Origin: Colwellia sp.
Lineage (GTDB): Bacteria; Pseudomonadota; Gammaproteobacteria; Enterobacterales; Alteromonadaceae
Direction of reading: 5' to 3'
Length of the DNA: 39,011 nt
Assembly: GCA_013215295.1 (NCBI GenBank)
Contig: JABSOZ010000031.1
Location: forward strand, 1 to 39,011
Shown here: positions 9,025-16,194 of the stretch, in pieces
Layout of the letters: each line of letters opens with the position of its first letter
Position numbering within the stretch: position 1 is the stretch's first letter
Position numbers and translations under genes: made by a program
Notes under the pieces: generated by a model
Database searches by the model: none
Told to the model about the DNA's origin: nothing
What the model saw: only the letters and a program-made list of their open reading frames with translations

Positions 9025-10185
9025 ATGTCTACACCGAGTTTACTAATTATTGATGATGATCAAGACTACCTTGAATTGCTTAATGAAGCGTTAGAAGATA
9101 ATTTTGACGTAAAGTGTGCGAGTAACTTGGAAGAAGCAGAAGAGTTAATCAATAATAATGATCTTTTTGATATTGCTTTAGTTGATGAAAACATTGGAAT
9201 TGACAAGGGTTCTGAATGGATTAAAAAGAAAGTTGATCTGCATACGGTTGCTACTTCTTTTGTCTTATATTCAGGCTTAGCCACCGAGGAAGCTATACTT
9301 AAAGGGTTAGAATGTGGAGCTGATGATTTTCTTGCGAAGCCTATTTCATTATTAGCACTTAATAACAAACTCCAGAAATTAATTACCTATCAAGAAAAAA
9401 TTCATAGTTTTGAATCAGAAATCACTTCTAAAAATAGAGTGATTAATGTTTCTATGGCGCAAGCCTCGAAATATGGTAGTTGCATGCAACTAACTTCTCG
9501 TCTTAATCATTGTTTTACACTCGAAAAAATAAGAGATGAAGTATTTTCTTTCCTTTACACGATGAATTTACATGGGTGTATTTCATTTTATCCTATCAGT
9601 GAAAAGCCTTTATATTTTAGTTCTAAAAATGGTTTTTGTTCTCCAGTTGAAATAGATGTAATTAATCTGTTGAGAATAAAACCTAGGCTCTATCGTTTTG
9701 GGTCAAGAACTATTTTTAATCATTCATTGTGTTCAATACTTATTCTAAATTTGGAAGATGGTGCAGTTGACACAGATATATATATTGACGCGCTTGCATC
9801 AGTGATTGAATGTATTGGTGCTCGAATCGCCTTTATTACCTATAAAAACTCGCTTGTTGGTGTGCAACATAAAATACAGCAGGCTGTTTCCTCCACAAAA
9901 AAAATGATTGAAATCTCAAAGCATCACCAACAAGAAGTTATGAATGAAATTGTTCAAAATATCGGTATGAGCTTCCATGTGCTAGATATGTCTGATGAGC
10001 AAGAGGAGTACCTAACTAATTTAGTGCATACCGCACTTAAAAAACATTCACAAGATGATATTAACTTTTTAGAAGTTACACAGTTATTAGACGGTGCTTT
10101 AGAAAGTGTGAATGAATTAGAAACGCTTAATTTACAACAAGAAGAGGTTGTTGATGAGCTAGACGATGAGGATGAGCTCTTTTGA
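9025..10185 (+). CDS. Response regulator with unrecognised C-terminal region
   Basis: The 386-residue protein starts with a receiver domain (about 1-125): acidic pocket DDD at 10-12, phospho-acceptor Asp54 in LVDENIG, and AKPIS near 104. Residues about 150-300 form an alpha/beta stretch that could be a degenerate GAF-like fold, but no family motif is clear. Residues 300-386 look helical and acidic and end in DEDELF. No DNA-binding, GGDEF, EAL or HD-GYP output is visible. An AAAGGA ribosome site precedes the ATG. Its last four bases overlap the start of the hybrid kinase gene, so the two are probably co-translated and may act together. Function unknown beyond phospho-signalling. Confidence 0.85.
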   Translation: MSTPSLLIIDDDQDYLELLNEALEDNFDVKCASNLEEAEELINNNDLFDIALVDENIGIDKGSEWIKKKVDLHTVATSFVLYSGLATEEAILKGLECGADDFLAKPISLLALNNKLQKLITYQEKIHSFESEITSKNRVINVSMAQASKYGSCMQLTSRLNHCFTLEKIRDEVFSFLYTMNLHGCISFYPISEKPLYFSSKNGFCSPVEIDVINLLRIKPRLYRFGSRTIFNHSLCSILILNLEDGAVDTDIYIDALASVIECIGARIAFITYKNSLVGVQHKIQQAVSSTKKMIEISKHHQQEVMNEIVQNIGMSFHVLDMSDEQEEYLTNLVHTALKKHSQDDINFLEVTQLLDGALESVNELETLNLQQEEVVDELDDEDELF

Positions 10186-12740
10186 TTAGTAAATTAAATA
10201 ATTCATCAATAAACATAAACGCTATCCCTTTTGCAGTTTTTCATGTTGACTTATTAGGTGTCATTTTAACCTGTAATGATAGCGCTGAAAAATTTACCGG
10301 ATATTCATCCAATGAGCTAGAAGGGCAACTGGTAGAAATACTTATTCCTGCGGCTTCGGTGAGTGCGCACGTTAAACATCGTAATAATTATCAGCGTGGA
10401 ACCGGTTCAATCTCTTACGCGAGAAGTGTTTCATTATTGTGTAAATCAAAACAAATACTCAACTGTATTATTAGAATTACTGAAGTTGAAAATGGTTACA
10501 TGGTTTTTATTTCAGAAAAAGAGAAACCCAATACATCACTTAATGACTCTAAAAGTAGTATAAGTAGCTCTTCATCATTAGCTAAAAGACTAATGAATAG
10601 CATTGATGAAGCTTTTTGGGAGTGGAATATTGAAGAAGGTATTGTTTATTACTCTGCCCAGATGATGGCTATTCTAGGCTATAAAGCGGAAGCTTTTTCA
10701 GGCCCAACATCTTTTTGGGAGAAGTTAGTTGATAAACAAGATTTAGAAAGTTTTCATAAACAGGTTATTTCCCACTTCAAGGGAAAACTGTCTTGTATTC
10801 ATCCCACTCTAGCCATAACTACGGAAGAAGGAAGAACTAAATGGTTTTCTGTTTTTGGTAAAATTATTGAATATAAAAATGACAAAGCTTATAAAATGTT
10901 TGGAACCGTCAAGGATATTACTGAGCATTATCTGTTAGTTGAACAATTAAAAGAAAGAAATAATTATTTATTACTCGCGGAAAGTTTAAATCAGTCAGGT
11001 CATTGGCGTGCCGACCTTATTGAAAATACCTTATATTGGTCTACTGAAGTTTATAATATTCACGGTGTTGACCCTATTAATTATCAACCAAGCCTTGACA
11101 CATCTTTTAATTTTTATCTTGAAGAGAAACAAGATGAAGTTAAAGGTTATATCGATGCAGCAATCCAAAATAAGCAGGGATTCAGGTATAAGAGTGTTAT
11201 AAAAAATAAACTAGGAAATGAGGTGAAAGTTGAATCTCTTGGTGAAGTTGAAATTAATACAAAAGGTGAAGTCGTTGGAATATTTGGTGTTTTCAAAGAT
11301 ATTACCAAATCTGAAAATGTTTTTGAAAAGTTAAAGCTAATGGCTATGGTGAATTACACCATAAAAGTACCTGTTTTTTTTATTGATGATAAAGATAATA
11401 TTGTTTATCAAGATTTAACCCCTAAAAGTAGTAATTGTAGCTCTATTCTGTTTGATTACATCAACTTCAGCATTTCCGATTATCTTGGTTTTAAGCGAAA
11501 AGCAAAAGAATGCGGACAGTTTAAAAAAGTCAGTATTAGTTTTGATAAATATAATACGGTTTACGATTTATCGGTAACGTATGAATCAGAGGAAGGCATT
11601 TATATTTGGATCGTTGAAAATGTAACCGATAAGTTTCGTAAAGATCAGCAACAAATTATCAGTAATCGCTTGGCGTTATTAGGTAATACCTTTGGTAATG
11701 TATCTCATGATATTAATAATGTTTTAGGGGTTGCATTAGGCGCTACGGAAATGCTAGAAATTAAATTCGCCCAAGGTGAAAAAGATATATCAAAATATAT
11801 TGAGCGAGTTAAAAATGCTATTGATAAAGGAAAAAGTGTTACAGAACGCTTATTAGCATTTACGCGCAAGCCCATTATTAAAGTTGTTAAGTTTGACCCG
11901 ATACAGGATATTATTGATAACCAGTATTTATTTAAACAGTTATTACTATCTACCATCGACTTTAAACTTAATATTAAAGATGTACATTGTGAAATAAAAT
12001 TCCCTCAGGGGGAATTTATAAATATTTTACTTAATTTAGTCTTAAACTCACAAGATGCTATTCGTGATCAAGGTTTAATCGGTGAAATAGAAATTTCAGC
12101 CAATATAAATGAAGATAAACATTTGGAGATTCATGTTCAAGACAGTGGTAAAGGTATTGAACAGGAAAATTTGACAAAAGTTTTCGATCCTTTTTATAGC
12201 AGCAAATCTGTAAATAAGGGCAACGGTATAGGTTTAGCTAATGTTTATAGCACTGTGTATAAACATAATGGCCATATTCAGTTAGAAGGTTATGGGAGAT
12301 TAGGTGGAGCGCACTTTACTTTGATATTCAAATGTAATGTTTTGAAATCTAAACCCGTACTAGCGCCAATAGATATTAAGAGTCAATTGAACATGGAAGG
12401 GCAACGTGTACTTATTTTGGACGATGAAATTAGTATCGCAGAGTTTGTTTCATTATACCTAGAAAGTGAAGGTGTTATAACTCAGCATGCCAGCAGTAAA
12501 ATAGGTCTAATTGAAATATTAGAAAGTGAAAAGATTTTTGACGTTTTTATTACTGATATGATTTTACCCGATATTTCGGGAAGAGAAGCTGTTCAATTAG
12601 TTCAAACAAAATTTCCAAATATTCGCATTTATTCTATTAGTGGTTATATTGCAGAGGAAGATAATAAATGGCACTACCCGGTACTAAGAAAACCATTTAA
12701 TTCAAAAGAGTTAACTCGATTCTTAATAGAAAATAAATAA
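10182..12740 (+). CDS. PAS-containing hybrid histidine kinase (PASx3-HisKA-HATPase-REC)
   Basis: An 852-residue cytoplasmic-looking kinase with no clear membrane segment. Seen: PAS1 (about 12-112), PAS2 (about 135-250), PAS3 (about 265-378), a diverged PAS-like stretch (about 385-485), a HisKA dimerisation helix with His509 in GNVSHDINN, and a HATPase domain with N-box NLVLNSQDAI, G1 DSGKGI, F-box FDPFYSSK and G2 GNGIGLANV. A C-terminal receiver (about 740-852) has Asp792 in FITDMILPD. The start is a TTG overlapping the preceding stop (TTGA); no in-frame ATG precedes PAS1, and GAGG lies about 10 bases upstream. The terminal receiver implies a phosphorelay through an Hpt domain, and one is encoded in the next gene. 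The ligand is unknown. Confidence 0.92.
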   Translation: MISKLNNSSININAIPFAVFHVDLLGVILTCNDSAEKFTGYSSNELEGQLVEILIPAASVSAHVKHRNNYQRGTGSISYARSVSLLCKSKQILNCIIRITEVENGYMVFISEKEKPNTSLNDSKSSISSSSSLAKRLMNSIDEAFWEWNIEEGIVYYSAQMMAILGYKAEAFSGPTSFWEKLVDKQDLESFHKQVISHFKGKLSCIHPTLAITTEEGRTKWFSVFGKIIEYKNDKAYKMFGTVKDITEHYLLVEQLKERNNYLLLAESLNQSGHWRADLIENTLYWSTEVYNIHGVDPINYQPSLDTSFNFYLEEKQDEVKGYIDAAIQNKQGFRYKSVIKNKLGNEVKVESLGEVEINTKGEVVGIFGVFKDITKSENVFEKLKLMAMVNYTIKVPVFFIDDKDNIVYQDLTPKSSNCSSILFDYINFSISDYLGFKRKAKECGQFKKVSISFDKYNTVYDLSVTYESEEGIYIWIVENVTDKFRKDQQQIISNRLALLGNTFGNVSHDINNVLGVALGATEMLEIKFAQGEKDISKYIERVKNAIDKGKSVTERLLAFTRKPIIKVVKFDPIQDIIDNQYLFKQLLLSTIDFKLNIKDVHCEIKFPQGEFINILLNLVLNSQDAIRDQGLIGEIEISANINEDKHLEIHVQDSGKGIEQENLTKVFDPFYSSKSVNKGNGIGLANVYSTVYKHNGHIQLEGYGRLGGAHFTLIFKCNVLKSKPVLAPIDIKSQLNMEGQRVLILDDEISIAEFVSLYLESEGVITQHASSKIGLIEILESEKIFDVFITDMILPDISGREAVQLVQTKFPNIRIYSISGYIAEEDNKWHYPVLRKPFNSKELTRFLIENK

Positions 12741-13152
12741 GTTTATTAAAAGTGATTGACCAATAAACGATATTTTATGTGAAAGGGTAATTAGATAATA
12801 TCGTTTATAGATAGCCGGTGTGTTGATTTTAAACCTTTATAATGAGCTCAATAGCTTGAACATTATTTTTAGAAAAATATGTATTAACTTTAAAAGACGT
12901 AATTGAAATAACGCAAACGTATTTATTTAATGATATCATTATTTTAAATGATAAAACTGTAAATTATATGCATCAGATAGTGTTGGTTTAGCTATCTGAA
13001 TATTTAAATTCAGATAATTAGTTTTAATTAAAAATAGTGGTAAATTGTTGACGTTATAAATAATTTAGCGAAATATTTCCTTTTTCATACAAAAGTTATG
13101 ACATTCTCAAAAGTTAACATATTACGAATAAGCCTTCTAATAGGGAGAAACT
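12741..13152. other. 412-bp AT-rich intergenic region with three inverted-repeat elements
   Basis: No gene is visible. A perfect 12-bp inverted repeat (ATAAACGATATT and its complement, 12763-12774 and 12797-12808) has a 22-base spacer and no T-tract. Further on, CAGATAG at 12974 can pair with CTATCTG at 12992, while TATCTGAAT at 12993 can pair instead with ATTCAGATA at 13008. These two hairpins share bases and exclude each other. A palindrome GAAATATTTC lies near 13071. The promoter of the REC-GGDEF-Hpt gene should be in the last 150 bases (TTGACG near 13047 and ATGACA near 13098 are weak -35 candidates), but I cannot fix it. Confidence 0.6.
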
Positions 13153-14466
13153 GTGAATACTAATAAAATATATAAAATTCTTGCTGTTGATGATGCAAAA
13201 GATACACTCATGCTTTTAGATTTTGATTTAGCAGAAGAAGGTTATCAAGTATTTACTGCAGAATCAGGTGAACTAGCCTTGGATGTTCTAGAAGAACTAG
13301 CCATTGACCTTATTTTATTAGATATGTATATGCCCGGTATTTCGGGGTTAGATATGTTACAGAAATTAAAGTCACATTCTGAATTTATGAATATACCTGT
13401 AATCATGTTGTCGGCTTCTGATAATGAAGATCAAATTGTTGCAGCATTAGAGTTTGGCGCTGATGACTACGTTACTAAACCCTATATTCCAAAAGTTTTA
13501 CTGGCAAGGATCAGAACATCACTTCGACTATTAGAAAAAACTTTAGAGTTGGAGTCTCTTGCGAAAACAGATTTCTTAACAGGGATTAATAATCGCGGTA
13601 GCTTTGAAGACTTAGCTAATAGAGCTATTAGCCAAGCAAAACGCACACAATTCCCTCTGGTTATGGCGATGTTTGATATTGACTTTTTTAAAGCGGTAAA
13701 TGACAATCACGGTCATGATTCAGGCGATAAAGTATTGATTAACTTTGCTAATATCATGTGCGATTGCTTTCGTGATTATGACATTATTGGCCGTGTTGGT
13801 GGTGAAGAATTCGCGGTGTTTATGCCAGATACTACCGCAGAAAATGCCTTTATTGCCTGTGAACGTTTTAGACTCATGATTGAAGGTAATGAAATAAAGC
13901 TTGATAATGCTATTGATGAAATTATCTCAGTAACCGTAAGTATTGGTTTGTCGCTAGGGCAAGGTACTGAATTAAACTTAGAAGAATTGTTTAAGAAGTC
14001 TGATATTAGTTTATACCAAGCAAAGAATAATGGTCGTAATCAAATTAAACTTTATGAAGAAGCGGTCTCTGCAGCCGTTGATTGTCATGTTGAGGAAATA
14101 CAAGATTCATCTGAAGATAAATACCCAGGTATTGATTTTCAAATAGGTGTTGGCAATGTTCTCGGAGATGAAGATCTTTTTGATGAAATTTTAGTCATGT
14201 TTTATGAAGATCACTCAAAAGACAGTGAAAAGATTCAATTGGCAATTAATAGTGAAGATCAAGCTGCCTGTAAGCACTTAGTTCACACTTTAAAAGGAGT
14301 ATCCTGCTCCGTAGGGGCTATGAAACTTTTTGAAGTAACCAAAGCTTTAGATATAGCAATTAATCTTGAAGAAAAAACAAACTATCAACGACTTTACGAG
14401 CCGGTAGCTTCAGAGATACTGAAAGTGCTTGGTGGAATTGAAGCCATATTAAAGGATAAGCTTTAA
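13153..14466 (+). CDS. REC-GGDEF-Hpt protein (diguanylate cyclase with phosphotransfer domain)
   Basis: The 437-residue protein joins a receiver (Asp57 in LLLDMYMP; Lys109 in VTKPY), a GGDEF domain (GGEEF at 216-220 with I-site RDYD at 207-210, correct spacing) and a C-terminal histidine phosphotransfer domain (about 335-437; His378 in HLVHTLKG). It should make cyclic di-GMP under phosphorelay control, and the Hpt could pass phosphate to or from receivers such as that of the hybrid kinase upstream. The start is GTG, preceded by AGGGAGAA at good spacing. The gene stands 412 bp after the kinase, so it probably has its own promoter. Domain calls are secure; the direction of phosphate flow is inference. 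Confidence 0.94.
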   Translation: MNTNKIYKILAVDDAKDTLMLLDFDLAEEGYQVFTAESGELALDVLEELAIDLILLDMYMPGISGLDMLQKLKSHSEFMNIPVIMLSASDNEDQIVAALEFGADDYVTKPYIPKVLLARIRTSLRLLEKTLELESLAKTDFLTGINNRGSFEDLANRAISQAKRTQFPLVMAMFDIDFFKAVNDNHGHDSGDKVLINFANIMCDCFRDYDIIGRVGGEEFAVFMPDTTAENAFIACERFRLMIEGNEIKLDNAIDEIISVTVSIGLSLGQGTELNLEELFKKSDISLYQAKNNGRNQIKLYEEAVSAAVDCHVEEIQDSSEDKYPGIDFQIGVGNVLGDEDLFDEILVMFYEDHSKDSEKIQLAINSEDQAACKHLVHTLKGVSCSVGAMKLFEVTKALDIAINLEEKTNYQRLYEPVASEILKVLGGIEAILKDKL

Positions 14467-14495
14467 GTTACTCAGCTGTTTGATGTAAATTTGTG

Positions 14496-14518
14496 AAAAT
14501 TTAGTTTCTTTAAATTTT
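14496..14518. terminator. AT-only hairpin between convergent genes
   Basis: A perfect 8-bp inverted repeat (AAAATTTA at 14496-14503 and TAAATTTT at 14511-14518, 7-base loop) sits between the ends of the REC-GGDEF-Hpt gene and yfaE. It is the only hairpin in the 79-bp gap and could be a weak bidirectional terminator, but the stem has no G-C pair. Confidence 0.3.
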
Positions 14519-14545
14519 GAGGAATGCTTGAACGCTTGTATGAAT

Positions 14546-14857
14546 TCATTCAATTAATAGTTTGATATCACTCTTGGGAATGCTACAGCAAGTCAATATC
14601 TCACCATCCCCAATAAAAGCCAGTGGTTCTCCATTAGGGTAGTAAATTTCGCCCTCAACGAGTGTTACTCGACAAGCGCCACAAAAACCATCACGACAAT
14701 GATAATGTACTTCAACATTCGCATTTTCTAGACACTCGAGTAAATTTTTATCACTTTCTTGGAAAGTAATTATTTTATTATCAACAATGATGTTGTGAGG
14801 CTTTTTATTTGGGTGCATTATTGGCGGTGAAATTGAACGATCATTAGCACTTTTCAT
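14546..14857 (-). CDS. yfaE: Class I ribonucleotide reductase maintenance 2Fe-2S ferredoxin YfaE
   Basis: The 103-residue protein is a plant-type 2Fe-2S ferredoxin. The cluster motif CRDGFCGAC provides three cysteines and CC near residue 90 the fourth. It also has PLAFIGDGEILTCC, close to E. coli YfaE. YfaE supplies electrons to regenerate the diferric-tyrosyl radical of NrdB. It lies 66 bp after nrdB on the same strand, as in E. coli. The N-terminus is about 20 residues longer than E. coli YfaE (84 residues); a later Met (residue 14) is possible, and neither start has a good ribosome site. Confidence 0.92.
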   Translation of the reverse strand: MKSANDRSISPPIMHPNKKPHNIIVDNKIITFQESDKNLLECLENANVEVHYHCRDGFCGACRVTLVEGEIYYPNGEPLAFIGDGEILTCCSIPKSDIKLLIE

Positions 14858-14923
14858 TTTAAAGGGTTAAGTTCTAGAAGTGCTAATGATGTTATTTGAA
14901 TGCATGGTCTTTAGGATCTATTT

Positions 14924-16054
14924 TTAAAGGTCGAAGCCGTCGAAGTCATCAATTGAAACAGAGGAGTCAACTTGTCCAACCAAGTAGCTTGATATCTCAG
15001 TTTCTTGTGGAGCAACTTGAACGTTATCTGAAACTAAGTAAGCATTCATCCAAGGTAAAGGGTTACTCTTAATATCAAATGGAGCATCAAAGCCAATAGC
15101 GGTTAAACGTTGATTACTAATGTATTCAATATATTGATTTAATATCGCCGCATTTAAACCAATCATAGAGCCATCTTTGAATAAATACTGAGCCCATTCT
15201 TTTTCTTGCTCAACAACATCAAGAAATATCTGTAACCCTTGATCTTTTAATTCCTCAGCAACTATTTTCATTTCAGGATCATCTCTTCCTGAGATCCAGT
15301 TGTTTAAAATATGCTGAGTACCGGTTAGATGTAAGGCTTCATCACGAGCAATCAGCTTGATGATTTTTGCGTTACCTTCTAATAATTCACGTTCCGCAAA
15401 AGCAAAAGAACAAGCAAAGCTCACATAAAAGCGAATAGCTTCTAATGCGTTCACTGAACAAACCGCAAGGTATAAACGTTCTTTTAGTTTACGTGTTGAA
15501 ACTTCAATAGTTTCACCGTCAACTTCGTACGTGCCTTCACCTTGTGATTGTAGTAGTTGTGTAGTGATAATCACTGAATCAAAATATTTAGCTATGCTGT
15601 TTGCACGTTTTAAAATTGCAGGGTTAACAACAATATCATCAAATACTTCACCCGGATTTGAAAAAAGGTTTCTTAAAATATGCGTATAAGAACGAGAATG
15701 GATCGTTTCACTGAAGGCCCATGTTTCTACCCAAGTTTCTACTTCAGGTAAAGAGACAAGTGGCAAAAACACGGCATTGACGGAGCGAGCTGCTATAGAA
15801 TCAAGTAGTGTTTGATATTTTAAATTTGAAATGAAAATATGTTTTTCTGAATCAGTTAAGCTCTGCCAATCAGCTCTATCTTTAGAAACATCAACTTCTT
15901 CAGGTCGCCAAAAGAACGATAATTGTTTTTCAATTAATTTTTCAAAAGCAATAAAGCGTTGTTGATCATATCGTGACACATTGACACTATTCCCTAAAAA
16001 CATAGGCTCAAGTAGCGCATTATTAGAGTTTTGGTTAAACGTGGTGTACGACAT
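14924..16054 (-). CDS. nrdB: Ribonucleoside-diphosphate reductase class Ia, beta subunit NrdB
   Basis: NrdB houses the diiron centre and tyrosyl radical that start ribonucleotide reduction in NrdA. The start is the ATG at 16054 (MSYTTF), preceded by AAGGAG at good spacing; this gives 376 residues, the same as E. coli. Visible motifs: the metal-binding [14 protein letters not shown] with radical Tyr123 (Tyr122 without Met), [18 protein letters not shown], and [14 protein letters not shown]. The C-terminal YLVGQVDSS...DDFDGFDL is the tail that docks on NrdA. A longer in-frame start at 16087 has no ribosome site. It lies 140 bp after nrdA on the same strand. Confidence 0.97.
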   Translation of the reverse strand: MSYTTFNQNSNNALLEPMFLGNSVNVSRYDQQRFIAFEKLIEKQLSFFWRPEEVDVSKDRADWQSLTDSEKHIFISNLKYQTLLDSIAARSVNAVFLPLVSLPEVETWVETWAFSETIHSRSYTHILRNLFSNPGEVFDDIVVNPAILKRANSIAKYFDSVIITTQLLQSQGEGTYEVDGETIEVSTRKLKERLYLAVCSVNALEAIRFYVSFACSFAFAERELLEGNAKIIKLIARDEALHLTGTQHILNNWISGRDDPEMKIVAEELKDQGLQIFLDVVEQEKEWAQYLFKDGSMIGLNAAILNQYIEYISNQRLTAIGFDAPFDIKSNPLPWMNAYLVSDNVQVAPQETEISSYLVGQVDSSVSIDDFDGFDL

Positions 16055-16144
16055 TTTTTTCTCCTTGATAACACGCATGTCAGCCATTGCTTGTTATCGA
16101 AATTTTATTTTGTGAAATGGATTTTTATTATTATAGGTAGTCTA

Positions 16145-16180
16145 TGAAGCTTCATTGATTTATGCGCCAACGAAGCTTCA
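16145..16180. repeat. Paired GAAGCTTC palindromes between nrdA and nrdB
   Basis: The 8-bp palindrome GAAGCTTC occurs twice (16146-16153 and 16172-16179). Together TGAAGCTTC and GAAGCTTCA form a 9-bp inverted repeat with an 18-base spacer. In the nrdA-nrdB transcript this could fold as a hairpin that stabilises the message or partly terminates after nrdA. No T-tract follows on the minus strand, so a full terminator is unlikely. Confidence 0.5.
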
Positions 16181-16194
16181 ATTATATTCACGGA

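Noticed and set aside
16145-16180. GAAGCTTC pair as ends of a mobile element
   Set aside because: Only 18 bases lie between the copies and there is no target duplication; it is a local dyad in the nrdA-nrdB gap.
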